From: Linanthus parryae
Lineage: Eukaryota > Streptophyta > Magnoliopsida > Ericales > Polemoniaceae
Reading direction: 5' to 3'
Length of the DNA stretch: 64,000 bases
Assembly (NCBI GenBank): GCA_023055425.1
Contig: JALGPY010000010.1
Coordinates: 16,589,363-16,653,362, forward strand
Part shown: in pieces, positions 22,621-34,652 of the stretch
Layout: each line of letters starts with the position of its first letter
Position numbering within the stretch: the first letter of the stretch is position 1
Notes under the pieces: generated by a model
Database searches by the model: none
What the model saw: the letters and a program-made list of their open reading frames with translations, nothing else
Told to the model about the DNA's origin: nothing
Made by a program: the position numbers and the translations under genes

Positions 22621-23077
22621 AATAAGGAAGCACTGGTTTAGGAGTAGTATTAGGTAAGGACTATGTGTTTCAATGGTTTGGAATGTTGTTCAAAGCCTTG
22701 AAAATCTTTTCGAGGCCTTGATTTTATCTGCTTTCAGTACTACAGTTTTCAAGGCCTTGAAATTCTTTCAAAATCTTTGAAAATAAATCTGTATACTACG
22801 TAGTCAATGAATGGATCTCCAGTGATGGGTGTAATCTCTGTAGATAATTACCTAACACTATTTTTACCTTTTAAATCAAATATTTTTCAAATAAATGTTA
22901 TTTTATTTCGTTCCACACGTCACATACATAATTTGATTTTTACCCATTCTTTCCTTCCTCTAATATTCAGGAAATACTTAGTTTCCTTTTGAAACTCAAA
23001 CTTCTAGCATTTATCTTCTCTCTTCTCTCCCGTATTCTTTACTCTTGCCTCTCTCTTTTAAAAAACCCCAAACCCTA
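22621..23077 (+). other. Noncoding spacer after pol of element S
   Basis: No gene seen. It holds TTTCAAGGCCTTGAAA (perfect palindrome, 22747-22762) and degenerate copies near 22690-22790, and ends in a CTCTCTTCTCTC tract that could be a leader for the following env-like region. Confidence 0.5.
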
Positions 23078-24874
23078 ATGAGCACAAGAAGAGTCTCTGA
23101 AAGAATTAAGATGGATGGAAAGCAGACAAAGAAAACCACATGTTAGAATAGAAAAGCTACAGAATGAATGGATCTCCAGTTCCGGAATTCATAGTCCACC
23201 AAAACCTTCCTCTCCTCCTCTAAATAAGAAGAGCAAGAAGGACAAGGAAGAACAGACTGCCACTTCCAGCAAGAAGAAGAAGTCAGGTCCAAGAGGTGGT
23301 TCTGAGAAACAAAAAGGGATTCTGACTGGAAGACCTAAAAAGGTGAAGAATAAGCCTCAGAAAGCAGACAAAGGAAAAGAGAAGGTTTCGGGTTTGGAGA
23401 TTCAAGAAACAGAGGACATTGGGAAAGAGCTACAGATCTACTCAGAGAAAAATCTCCTAATGGTAAGAAAACTCTCTCTAGCAAGTGGTTTATCAGTCAT
23501 CTGCAAGATAAAATTGGTTGGATGGTTTTGCTTCAACATCTATAGCATACTGTAGCTTGATCAATACTAGCATGTTGAATGGTATGAATCTAGAATGCAT
23601 ACGGAGATTGAAACACAGATCTCTTTGGAGAATACTTAATCCATTAGAAATTGCATACCCTAGGCTTACCAGACTGTTCTATCTGAACATGAAACAAGAG
23701 AAATCTTTAGCCTTGACCATATCTTCTAAGGTTGCTGGGGTTAAACTGGAGCTAAATCACTTTGAGTTTGCTAATGTATTAGGATTTCCAAAGAGGTATA
23801 ATACAGACAATCATCATAGTAAGATTTATGCTTTAATGTTGGCTAAAGAAGAATTATTTTTACCTAATGTAGCTACAACCTCAAAACAGTTGATTCACTA
23901 TGTGTTGACTGTTGAAGCTAAGATTTTGTTCACTATTCTATTTAGGTGTGTGGTACCTAAGGAGAATTCAAAAGAGTTGTTGTCTGATAGGTTAGTGTAT
24001 TTGATGTATCTGGTTATGCATGGTTATGTGGTGGATCTGCCAGGCATTGTGATGGAGCACATGATTTACTCCTGTACCAAAAAAAGGAAACATCCTTTAC
24101 CCTATGCCAACCTCCTCACACTCTTCTTTCAACACCTCGAAATCCCAGTTGATAGGGAAGAGACAATCCCCGCTAGTTTTGGAATTCTTGATGAAAAGGT
24201 TTATCAAAGGATTGGAATTGTAAAACCAGTGAAGAAGCATGGAAACTCAGAAGAGTATCAGGGTAAGAAGTTCCCTAAACCTAAATCTCTACCCTTTCCA
24301 TTAACCCTACCCTCTCAATATCAAGACCAATCCACAATTCTTCAAAGGTTATACTTCATTGACGATGCGTTGGATGATTTGAAGAATGGTCAATATGAGT
24401 TGGGTACTCAGTTCAAAAAGAATGAAGTATATGCTTGAGAGTGTTTTCAGAAGCATCAACTTGATCCATGTGGAAGAGGAAGTCTCACAGGTTCCAGAAG
24501 GTTCAAAGAAGGCAGGTTCTATAGCTAATTTGTTTGATGAACATAGTACTGAGGATGATGTTGGGGATAAGGATACTGGAAAGCAGGTTGCTGGAGATAC
24601 GGATGCAGGTGCAAAGACTACTAGGGATGGTAAACAAGAAGATGACATTGTGGACTTTGACATGCCTCTCAAAGAACTAAAGCAGAAGAAAAAGATAGGA
24701 AAGGTCCCTACAATCATGTTTTCAGCATAACTGTTTGAAGGTGATGTAATTGGTGATGAGACTTGTGAAGAAGTGGCACAGGAAGAAGAAAAACAAGAGG
24801 ATGAAGAGGATGATGCAGAAAGTGGTCAAGAGGAAGCTGCAGAGCCTATGGGAGATGAAGACCCAAAACCCTAA
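23078..24874 (+). pseudogene. Env-like extra ORF of SIRE element S, frameshifted
   Basis: Starts at ATG 23078 (MSTRRVSERIK), shifts frame to a lysine-rich segment (23115-23555), again to the longest piece (23518-24438) and again to an acidic tail (24386-24730, continuing degenerate to about 24874). The central 306-residue piece ('YPRLTRLFYLNM...KVAGVKLELNHFEFANVLGFPK') resembles a domain annotated in plants as 'putative plant transposon protein', found in extra ORFs of several LTR retrotransposons. No signal peptide or clear transmembrane helix is visible. SIRE elements are known to have an extra ORF here, often called env-like; its role is unproven. Confidence 0.7.
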
Positions 24875-25258
24875 TTCTAGCCTTTTCTTTCTTTCCTTCA
24901 AAACTTTGAACCAATTTTCAAATACTTGAAATCATCCTTCCTCTTTCAAAAATTTATTTAGGTTTTTTAAAACATTTAAGATCCAATATTTTCTCATCCT
25001 TATTGATGAAATTAAAAAAAAAAACGGAGAAAGTTAGGGGGATATACTTAAGATTTTCTTGGTTTGGAAGTTCAGCAGTTGGTTTGTGAACTACTTAAGT
25101 ACTTGACTTTGTGCTTTGTGCATTTGTTAACTTAGGTTGTTTTTTATTCAGCTATGGTTTAGGTTTTATATCTATCTGATCATATTAATTTTGGACTGCT
25201 AATGTTTAATTTTTTGTAGAAATGCAGGATAATAAAATTAGTAGTTTTGACTTTCATC
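24875..25258 (+). other. 3' untranslated stretch of element S
   Basis: AT-rich, with an A run at 25013-25023. No gene or strong motif seen before the PPT. Confidence 0.5.
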
Positions 25259-25269
25259 AAGTGGGAGAT
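25259..25269 (+). other. Polypurine tract of element S
   Basis: AAGTGGGAGAT abuts the TG start of the right LTR; similar to the PPT of B. Confidence 0.8.
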
Positions 25270-26519
25270 TGTAAGTTCACAACCTATTTCAAGGACTTGA
25301 AACAGAATTCAAAGCCTTGAAACTGAGTCTTAGTGTCAAAGATTTGAAACTCATTTCAAGGCCTTGAAACTGAACAACAGTTCATAAGCTGGAACTCAGG
25401 GAGAGTTCATCCTTCAAATCAATCTTCAAACTCTTGTACTTGATTATACTACTTTAGATGACGAAAGACAAAATAATACGGGGTTTTATTATATTTTTAT
25501 CTCACTGTTTTTTCTGAGTATTTGCAGGGTTTATTAGCTATTTATTTTACATGGAAAGTTTCCTTATTTGCTGATATGCAGAAAAGGAAATCTAGCTTGT
25601 AGATTGATCCTACATTTATGGAATTATGTCTCCTAAGACCTGCAGAAAGAATATTAGATCAAAATCGTGGAATATATCAAGTAACTAGACGTTGAAATTG
25701 AGTTGTTAAAGAGTCAAAGATTTGTTGCTTATTTTTAGGAAATTCTGATGAAGAGATCCTATATATTATGCATTTCAAACAAGAAGAATAAGAAGGCTGT
25801 TGATAAAAAATTTGAAGAAAAATCATCAGAAAGATTCAAATAGCTATCAAGGATTGACAAGCCACATCGAGGAAGATCGATTACATCCAATCCAAGTTCC
25901 AGAAGAGCACTGTAGACTTAACTGCTTTACTGTGTTACAGTGTTCTTCTTTCTGTACTTCATTTGTATATCATTTTGATAATACTTCTCATATTTTAATC
26001 TCGTGGTGTTGTTCAAGATGATCAAAAGATATTCTTATTGAATCAGTTAGCTAGAGCAGGTACTAGATAGGTTAGGAAGAACCACAAGCTGTAACAGAGT
26101 AAGGAAAATCTATATTCTTGAGATCTAGGGCTTAGATGTTGATTAATAAGAAGTCTGTTAAAAATCCTGCAGAGATTTGATCCCTCACGCAGAGACGTAG
26201 GTCATTGAGGACTGAACTCTATAAAATCACTTTATCCCTTGCATTTACATTTGAGTTCTATACTCATCTTGTTAACTGCCTCAAACCAAGTTTTCTGACA
26301 AGACCTTGAAAGGCATTTTCAAGGCCTTGAAAAAGATCAGTAAATTTTCTCACCATTTTTTTTTTAGTTTCAAAGATTTGAATTTGTGTTCAAGGCCTTG
26401 AAACACTGTATGATCTTCACTCTTTGTTTTAAAACTACTCATTTGGCAAAAGTTGTCATACTCTATTTAACCCTTCTTGAGTGTTGATCATGTATTACTT
26501 GCCTACATACTATCTTTCA
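25270..26519 (+). repeat. Right LTR of SIRE element S
   Basis: 1250 bp, TGTAAGTTC...CTTTCA. It carries TTTCAAGGCCTTGAAA palindromes near 25354 and 26328. The 5 bp after it (ACGTC) should be the TSD, but the matching left copy lies outside the window. Confidence 0.88.
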
Positions 26520-28550
26520 ACGTCATTACGTCTTTTCCTTCGCAAGGTCTTCTAAGATGTAGTTTTCAGTAAGGAGTTTCAAGTAAAGCCGGTGTGGCAG
26601 TTTTCATAATATTCGGTATTTGATTATGAGAGACTTTTTTTTTGACAACATGTGAGCAGTACTGTACTTTTGATAATTGTGGCCCGTGACTAGGTAGTTA
26701 GAGCCTAATATAGTATTCTTATTTGAACAGTACTTTCTCATTTCGGAATAGAATTTAAATGTCCTTCTAGCGGGGTCTTTCAAATTCTTAAATTTGGATT
26801 ATCAGTTTTCATGTGATACTTTCAAAGTAGAGTTTTTCGAAAGCAAGTAAAAAATCAAAAGAAAGCATGAATGGTAATATTTCACAAAAAACGCACACAA
26901 AACACGAAAGAAAGAAAGACACGCAATGCTAGGCATATTAACTTACCTCAAAGCCAGACGTCAAATAGCTCGAAATACTAGATGTAGCCCTTGTTTATGA
27001 AATCGTCGTCTACAAGTTTACACCTCCTAATCAATACACGCCCGACCAAATTATTTGCTTTAATAGTTAAAACAAACTATTTTTTTTGTAAAAAAAAAAT
27101 CATTTTAATATATTCTAGCTCCTTTAATTTTTTCAAGAGAAAATATTTATAATTAATTGTAACTTATTCCAATCTTTTAACAATATCCTCTTCTATAATT
27201 GATACAAAATCTTTTCCCTCAACTAACTAAAGAGAAACTAAGTTTATTAATGAGATTGAAATTTTAAACTGTCACTAGTCCCTAAACAGTTTATGCAAAG
27301 TCATCTACTCCCTCCTAAGTATTTCAAACAACAGAAAGACCCCCTCCCATTGGTCATACTCACGGAAAAATTGCATTCTCACCCAACACACTTAATCCAA
27401 ACATGAATCAAAGCTATTAAAAAATCAATTTATTGTTAAAAAACACTTTAGTAGGTGATTTAGAGTTTACATGCACCGAAAATTCAGCGAAACGGTCAAT
27501 AAACGGAATGGGTCGAGCTTCCGATCGGTGGTTTGGTCGTGGTGGTCGACTGGGCTGTTCTCGCCACTTCTAGTCGCGATTACCTACTCCTTGGCTACTG
27601 GAGGAAACAATGAAACACCGGTTGGGGAGTGGGTGCTGTCGGATTTGTCGGCTCAAACTTCGTGGCAAAAATGGAGGAGCAGTGGTGGTACCCGACGTCC
27701 CTATTCCGGCGGCTTCTGAGCGCGGGGTAGAAGTTATACAAGCTCCTTGGGTCTTCAGGGGGTGATTGGGGAATGTTTTGGGAGGTGGGTAGCGTTGGTT
27801 GAGCTTGGACGATCGCCTCGCCGGAAATAATGGTGGTAGCGGCAGCGGGAACTATGGCTGATTGCTCCTGCCACCTAGCTGCTACCTCTGTTCCCTCTAG
27901 GGGTTGACAAAGAGAGGAGAGAGAGAGCTGAGAGGCTGAGGAAGATAGGGTGAAAGAAAGATAGATCCGGTGGTGGTTGTGGTCCGGTGGTTTCCCCGTC
28001 AGCGTGGCCGCATTTCCCGCTGTTGTTTCTTCTTCTCCAGTGGATAGATAAATGGAGGGAGAGAAGAGAGACATAGAGGTGGTGGTGGCAATGAAGGTTG
28101 AGATGGCGTCGGTGGTGGTTGTGTGTGGGTTGGAAGAAAGAGAAGACGAAGATGAAGGTGAAGAATAAATAGAAGGAGAGAAAGAAGATGCGTGAAGAGG
28201 AAGAGAATATTTGTTGGACGAATATAAAAGTTTAGAGGTGTAGGGAGAGGTTGGTTAATGTGATGTATGTATGTATAAATTATGTATTATATGGTATGAG
28301 TATAAGTATTATATGTACCATATGTGTATAAATATGAGTACTAATATAGTATATATACCCATAGTATAATGTATAGTATATGTATATGGACAACTATTTA
28401 CATACTAAAACTTTTGTAAAAGATAACTAAACCCCCTAGTTTTTATAAACTCATGTTTTAACCCCAAATTTAAATAAATTAATTATCAAGTTACCCCCAC
28501 ACTAAGTGTAAAGACTCAAATTACCCTTTGTTATTTAACGGGGTATTACA
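26520..28550 (-). repeat. 3' LTR of element T (partial; remainder lies upstream of element S)
   Basis: Aligns with 51465-54166 in the same orientation, excluding the hAT insert. Its LTR start, ACA at 28548-28550 on the plus strand, abuts the PPT. It includes a CT- and ACC-rich leader-like part (27900-28200) with a 159-codon minus-strand ORF (28074-27595) that is also partly present in the other LTR; I do not treat it as a gene. Confidence 0.82.
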
Positions 28551-28561
28551 TTCCCCCCTGA
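28551..28561 (-). other. Polypurine tract of element T
   Basis: Minus-strand purine run of G and A directly before the LTR start, in a GAAGAGGCTCTCTTC context. Confidence 0.75.
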
Positions 28562-28697
28562 AGAGAGCCTCTTCCTCGAAGTTAGATTCGATATGTTAAG
28601 GGTGCAACGTCACAGAAAGGTTCTAAAGTCCACACGCATCACTTATTGTCTCGACAAACAAAACAAAATAATCAGGTAGAATAACATCACAGATAAT
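28562..28697 (-). other. Internal remnant of T next to its PPT
   Basis: 136 bp with no coding signal, corresponding to the stretch after pol in full Tekay elements. It ends in ATAAT, the left TSD of element O. Confidence 0.6.
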
Positions 28698-29925
28698 TGA
28701 TAAATCTCATTTCTGAGTTATCTGTGAGCTTATATTGGAGTGTACTAGGACGAGTTATCATAAGTTTGAGCATGTATTAGCCAACAAAATCTCCGTATTA
28801 TGCAAAATATGAATTTGAGTTTATTTGTGAAATCCGGGAATTTTCATGCATGATTTGATGTTATTTAGCAAATTTAATCTCTTGGTATGGTTTTTCATGT
28901 TTTCTTGATAGGAACGAATGCTTAGTGGTTGATTTGAGGCATGAAACAAACTTCGGAAACAAAGAAACGCTCAAGCGGAGTGAAGAGAATTAAAGTTGGA
29001 GAAGCTAGAATGACCAGTCTTCATTCTTATGAAGATATCTGGAGGTCTAATAGGAATTTGGGAGTGAGGATGGTGGAAAATGAAAGTAGACTTCAATAGC
29101 TTTCCAACGATAGGTGACAGAGCCAAAACAGAGTCCGGATAAGAGAGTTATGGCCTTGCAAAGTTAAAGCAGATTGCTCTGTGCGTAGCTACACAGAAGT
29201 TGTGCGTAGTTTCGCAGACATAAAGCAAAAAAGTGATTTTTTGCCCATTGTTGAAGGAAAATGGCCACTGTGTGCGTAGCTACGCAGGTACCTACGCACA
29301 TAGAGAAGAAAACGTTAAGAAAATGACTAAAGCAGGGACAGTTCAAGCCACTGTGTGCGTAGCTACGCACAGAAAATTTAGCTACGCACACAGAAAAGAA
29401 GTTAAGGAAAAGACAGAAGCTGCTTTGTGCGTACCTGTGTTCGTAGCTACGCATAGGAAAATTTAGCTATGCGCACAGAGGGGGAAATATGAAGATTTAG
29501 AAGTTGATCAGTCGCTGTGTGCGTAGCTATGTCGTAGCTACGCAGAATTGTGAGTAGCTATGCAGAAAATGCAAAAATTTAAGGCGGTTTAGCCAGTAGC
29601 AGTTTCGTAAATTCAGGCAGTCGTTCTGGAAGCTTCTCATCATTCAAGACACTCTAAGCATCCTCGAAGAGCAGGGAAGCGCAGATCCAGAATTCAAGAA
29701 ACTTGTTTGATCTCAATTCTCTCTTTATTTCAGAACATTGTTGTTTAATTATGTCAGCTAGTGGCTAAACACTTTACCTAGGTTCTCGTTGAACCTAGGG
29801 TTTCATATTTAGTTTTAAGTTCTGTTTTGACTATGAATTCATGATCTCAGGATCTTAAAATGAGCTGTTTTTACTCGTTATTCTGTCTTTGATTTTTAGT
29901 GATTATGCATGCTCGGCTTGATCAC
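28698..29925 (+). repeat. Left LTR of element O (3' end lost)
   Basis: Aligns with 48211-50390 after removal of the CACTA insert. The last 135 bp before I (29791-29925) have no counterpart in the right LTR, so the right copy has a deletion there or the left has extra sequence. Confidence 0.8.
29178..29560 (+). repeat. Array of GTGCGTAGCTACGCAC palindromes in the left LTR of O
   Basis: About ten full or half copies of a 16-bp palindrome; a perfect copy is at 29355-29370. Spacing is irregular (20-60 bp) and several are fused or mutated. The right LTR carries the same array at 48690-48706 and 49595-49955. Confidence 0.75.
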
Positions 29926-31392
29926 TGATAAATTTGTTTTCGAAGTTATTTTATTACTTATTTATCCGCATTTTATGTGCTTACCGTGGAGAATGTGTCG
30001 TCTTTTGAGTATAATATGCCTAAATTGTGAAACTTGAGTTGTTGAGCGTCAATTGTTAAATCCGGGCGTATCTTGGATATTTGGACACTTTTTTGTGATA
30101 TGATCGCGGGTGCTTGTTTCGTGTTGTGGTTGGCAAGATATAGGACGCAGAGATAAAAGAGGATGAAGACACGAGCTTCGAAAACAAAGGACTCAAGGAA
30201 AAGAAGAAAAGAAAACTGCAGATTCAGTCTCTTCGCACGAAGAGAATTCTCTTCGCACAGAGAATGCCTTAGCCAAATTCAGAGGAAGTTCAGAAAGTTT
30301 TCTTGGGAGAGCTTGCCGTATCAAAATAATAAGACCTTTCCACGAAGAGAAGACATTCTTCGCACGAAGATCTTTGCATGAATATCTTAGCACGAAGACA
30401 AATTCGCTTCGTGCAAAGAGAAAGGCAAAATCAGCAGTCCGGTTGGGGCTTTTGTGTAATTACTTGGAAGTTGTCTTATACTCTATGGAAACGTATTATA
30501 ACGAGTTAGGGCTAGTTTTATCAGTATTCTCACATAGGAACGCGTGCTGGGAGCTTGGGGATTGCTAGAGGAAGCTCGGGATCATTCGTTTGACTTCTAA
30601 TACTCCGTATTTTATATTTTTTTGGATTATGATCATAGAGACTTGTATTGTGATCATGATTATGCGTAGCTAAACTCTTTGTCAGGATATCTCGTAGGGA
30701 TCTAGTTTTTGATCACTATATTTGGTGATTTATGGATTTGCTTTCATGCGTTTGAGCTTAATTGATGATTTCTTTATCTAGTTATGTGTGTTTTATGCGT
30801 TTTATTCATCTTTTCAATTAGTAGACGTATTAATAGGATTGAGTTAGGTATTGAACGTTAGAGACATCAACGGTTCTTGCTGGAAAATTGAAGAACACAC
30901 TAGCCGTATCTAGGGTTGAGAAATCTTGCCAGTTAGCTAACAGCAAATAGTAGATTATTGCTCGTAAAGCGTGCCTAAACTTGATTAGACTAGAGAAATC
31001 ATCTTTGATAGTTTAAGTATAGGTATTGGTTGATATATCTTCAACATAAATTTGCTCGTTTAGCTAGAACAAAGAATCATCGTGTTAATGGGACGTAAGT
31101 CCAACATAGTGTGAAATACCTAGTGACCCGTAGAGATATCCTGACTCTGTCAACTTATTAAGAAATTCCTACAAATTAATCTTTATTAATCGTGAAGTTA
31201 TTCATCAAATTAATTGGGATACTTGTCCTTTTTCAATTTTAGTAGAATTTAGGAAAACAAACAACGCGCTTGGCCCACACAAGGCTATTAAAAATCAACT
31301 AATTTGCAAGAAGTCTCTTGGGTACGACAACCCGGTCTTCCGGAATTTATTACTACAAGCGACAGTCGTGCACTTGCGGTTGGAGCCTGTCA
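29926..31392 (+). repeat. Left LTR of element I
   Basis: 1467 bp, TGATAAAT...CTGTCA. Divergence from the right LTR is visibly larger than for elements B and L, which makes I older than those. Confidence 0.85.
30224..30420 (+). repeat. CTTCGCACGAAG repeat cluster in the left LTR of I
   Basis: Five to six copies of CTTCGCACGAAG or its reverse complement, arms CTTCG/CGAAG around CA or TG. The same cluster is in the right LTR (42680-42840) and after pol inside I (37985-38070). Confidence 0.75.
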
Positions 31393-31398
31393 AGTTTT

Positions 31399-31416
31399 TG
31401 GCGCTTTTTTCGGGGA
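31399..31416 (+). other. Degenerate primer binding site of element I (tRNA-Asp type)
   Basis: TGGCGCTTTTTTCGGGGA keeps both ends of the Asp-type site seen in element L, but the middle has turned to T. Confidence 0.65.
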
Positions 31417-31531
31417 ATTCGGCTAAATTAGTTATTATTTTTAACCTTAGGGATTTTAATTTTCTGTTAATATTCGTCGATCACCTACTTTCTTTGTGCT
31501 ATCTTTGATTTCAGGTTGATTTTTACGGTGC

Positions 31532-32994
31532 ATGACCCGTTCTCAAGACGGAACTTTGTACGCAGTACTTGAGGACCCGGAATCTTTATTGCACACAGGA
31601 CGTAGAGACTTGAGGAAAACCAACTCAGTTCTTATGGAAGATCAGGAGAGAGCTGAGTTGGAGAGGCTTCGCAGGGAGACACAAGATGCTCAAGTTGCCA
31701 GACTCGCTACAGAGAATACTGTGGCCAAAATGGCACGTGAAACTAAGGAGCTGAGAGCTCAAATGGTTGAGTTACAAGCAGCTCTCGCACGCCACAATCC
31801 CCAAGATCCACCTCCACCTGGTGTAGGGGTAGTAGAAGGCAACAATGGAGGAGCGAATGGTGGAAATAATGGGAGTAACAGAAACAATGGGCAAAACCCA
31901 GCGGTCCGAGTAGAGAATGTTGAGAACGAAGATCCTCCAATGGTAGATTTTTTCCGAACTACTCAAGACTGCTATCAACCCACCATTGTTAGGCCACACA
32001 TCAATGCCCAACAGTTTGAGCTGCGCCAACGCATGATTAACATGGTTCATGATTAGTGCATATTCACTGGAGCTCCAGGAGATATCCCAACCACCATCTT
32101 CTTATTTTTGATCATGTCACTTCTACTTTGCACGACCAGAGGGTTCCAGATGAAACAGTCAAGCTATTATTGTTTCCTTTCTCTTTATCTGGAAAAGCCA
32201 AGAAATTGCTTATGGAGCTTACAGCTGGGAGTATTGTGACATGGGCAGATTGCTGCCATGAATTTATGAGGAGGTATTTTCCACCGTCCAAGGTTGCTCA
32301 GCATATGGCCGAGATTACAAAGTTCACCCAGGAAGAAGACAACTCATTGGGAGATACATGGAGAAAGTTCGGCCAAATTCTTCGCAGATGCCCGAATCAT
32401 GGGGAGTTATGGCAGAAACTCCTACATTACTTCAATAGTGCATTAGATAAGGAGACAGTTGACCAATTTGATATGCTAGTTGGGGGTAAATTTATGGGGT
32501 TTGGAGCATAGCGAGCTCAGGATTTGCTTAACAACGTGTCCAAGAGAGAGACTACGAGTTCCGAGACTCGGAGGTATTCAAGACCTGGGGATGCATCTTT
32601 GGTCAACAAAGTTGAGTCTATGGAGGGAAAGCTTGAATCCATGACCTCATATTTAATGACATGCAGCCTATATCACAAGTAAAATCCATGGGTGACCTCA
32701 GCATTTTATGAGACAGCAGGATTGGCCTAATACGTATCATCACAACAACCGCAATCACCCAAACTTCAGCTATGCCAACCCTAATAGCAGACTTTATGCA
32801 CCAGGTCAGCAGCCCAATGCTCAGTATCAAGCTCAAAGGCAATTTCTACTGCAACAGGCACATCAGCAAAAACAACCAAAGCCAGACATATATAGCCTTC
32901 TAGCAAAGATGAATGAAAAGCTGGTTTCTATTGAGGCTACTGTAAAAAGCCATGAGACGCAGATTGGACAGATAGCCAATCTAGAATACTAGGC
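31532..32994 (+). pseudogene. Gag of Athila element I, frameshifted
   Basis: ATG at 31532 opens 174 codons with a coiled coil (about residues 35-90), a proline/glycine/asparagine-rich linker and the segment 'TTQDCYQPTIVRPHINAQQFEL' typed before the Gag core. A stop and shift at about 32054 lead to the Retrotrans_gag core (32056-32511; 'FPPSKVAQHMAEI...NSLGDTWRKF...LRRCPNHG'). A stop at 32509 and a further break lead to the Asn/Gln-rich tail (32708-32992). No zinc knuckle is seen, which is usual for Athila Gag. The protein would build the particle and bind RNA. Confidence 0.85.
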
Positions 32995-33101
32995 TTCCAC
33001 CTGGCATGCTTCCATCTAACAATGTCACTCCACCAGAACAGCTGCAGGCAATCACCACTCGCAGTGGAGTTACTACATAGGACCCTCCATATCCTAACCA
33101 C

Positions 33102-34652
33102 GTGCGAGCTGAAGTGACAAAAGCCACTGAAAAGGCTTTGAGTGAAGAAATTACTGTGGCTACCATGATTCCCCAATCAAAGGAAACGAGTAAAAAGTCG
33201 GAGGAGAAGCAAAAGCCTAAGGAGTACAACATGTGTGTGCCATACCCGCAGAGGTTGAAGAGCCAAGAGGATGCCAAGAACTTATTCAAGAAGTTACATA
33301 TTGATATCCCCTTTGCAGAGGCCATTTCACAAATGCCCAAGTACACAAAATTTCTCAAGGACCTCCTTTCCAATAGGAGGCACATGGATGACTTTGAAAC
33401 CGTGACTTTGAATGAGGAGTGTAGCGCCGTTGTTCAAAAAGCGTTACCAAAAAAGATGAAGGCGCCAGGTGGTTTCATTATTCCTGTGACACTGGGAGAT
33501 GCTTTTCATGGTAGAGCATTGTGTGATATTGGCGCAAGCATCAACTTGATGCCCACATCAGTTTTTGAGCAGCTTTGTGTGGGAGATCCAAAACCCACTC
33601 GGATGTACTTGCAGATGGCTGATCGCACCATCAAACACCCAAGGGGCGTGTTGGAGGATGTACTCGTGAGAGTCGAGGGAATCATCTTCCCTGCAAATTT
33701 TGTGATCCTAGATATGGAGGCCGATGAGGATGTCCCACTGATCTTGGGACGGCCATTCCTTGCCACAAGGAAGACCGTCATTGATGTTTCCAATGGAGAT
33801 TTAACGATGCGGATCAACAAAGAGAAGGTGGCATTCAATGTTTTTGAAGCTACGAAGTTTCCCGCATATGCGTTAAGTGAGCAATGCTTTGGTATGGAGG
33901 CATACACACCGTATGAGGAGGAAGATATGTTATTGGAGCGGCTATATGAAGAACTTGCTCTACTTTATTCAAGCGAAAAAGAGCAAGCTATGGAGACTCA
34001 TTGGCGCAAGCCCCTACCCCTCTTTGATGAGGTAAGCAGGAAGATTCTTACTCCTTCTCTCATTATTGCTCCTACATTAGAATTAAAGCCTTTACCTGCA
34101 CATTTAAAATATTTATATCTGGGATCTGATGATAGTTTACCTGTAATTGTTTCTTCGTGTTTGGACAGGAAACATGAGGAGCAGCTGTTGAGAGTGTTGC
34201 GGGAAAGGAAAGAAGCAATGGGATGGACCATAGCAAATATCAACGGGATCAGCCCCACGGTTTGCCAGCACAAGATCCGGCTCATGGAGGATAGGAAGCC
34301 GGTAGTTCTGTTTCAGCGCCGCCTCAACCCTCATATGCAGGAGGTGGCAAAGAAAGAAGTACTTAAATTGTTGGAGGCGGGCATCATCTACCCGATTTCG
34401 GATAGCACATGGACTAGCCTGGTGCAGTGTGTCCCTAAGAAGGGAGGTATTACTGTGGTGGAAGGGGATAAACGTAATCAGATTGCTACATGTACTGTTA
34501 CTCGGTGGAGAGTTTGCATGGATTACAGCAAACTCAATGATGCCACTGTGAAGGATCATTTTCCCCTCCCATTTGTTGATCAGATGCTTGATAGGCTGAC
34601 ACATCACTCACACTACTTCTTTTTTGGATGCGTACAACCAATTTGCCAGTGA
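33102..34652 (+). pseudogene. Protease and first part of RT of Athila element I
   Basis: One open frame of 516 codons; the true start is unclear because the polyprotein continued from gag. It holds 'VPYPQRLKSQ...LHIDIPFAEAISQMPKYTKFLKDLL', a conserved Athila pre-protease segment, then the aspartic protease CDIGASINLMP (about 33520) and the flap-side 'ILGRPFLAT'. RT begins at about 34200 with 'ISPTVCQHKI' and 'RVCMDYSKLNDATVKDHFPLPFVDQMLDRL'. The frame is lost at about 34615-34650 and RT goes on in another frame at 34624. Confidence 0.88.

Larger units (their letters stand above)
1..26519 (+). mobile_element. SIRE-type Ty1/copia retrotransposon (element S), interrupted and decayed
   Basis: The outermost plus-strand copia element runs from before the window start to the end of its right LTR. 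The two LTRs (1-1205 and 25270-26519) align throughout; base 1 matches base 25310, so only about 40 bp of the left LTR lie outside the window. Order is LTR, tRNA-iMet primer site, gag, protease, integrase, RT, RNase H, env-like region, PPT, LTR, with elements B and L inserted. A coiled coil followed by a short 'LILG...NKTGIGYNP' stretch and a second CCHC knuckle, plus an extra ORF after pol, fit the SIRE lineage. Every coding block has stops or frameshifts, so it is not autonomous now. It sits in the LTR of element T. Confidence 0.85.

Noticed and set aside
29178..29560. CRISPR-like array of short palindromic repeats
   Set aside because: Repeats are irregularly spaced, variable and inside a plant retrotransposon LTR, with the same array in the partner LTR. 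No cas genes; wrong domain of life.
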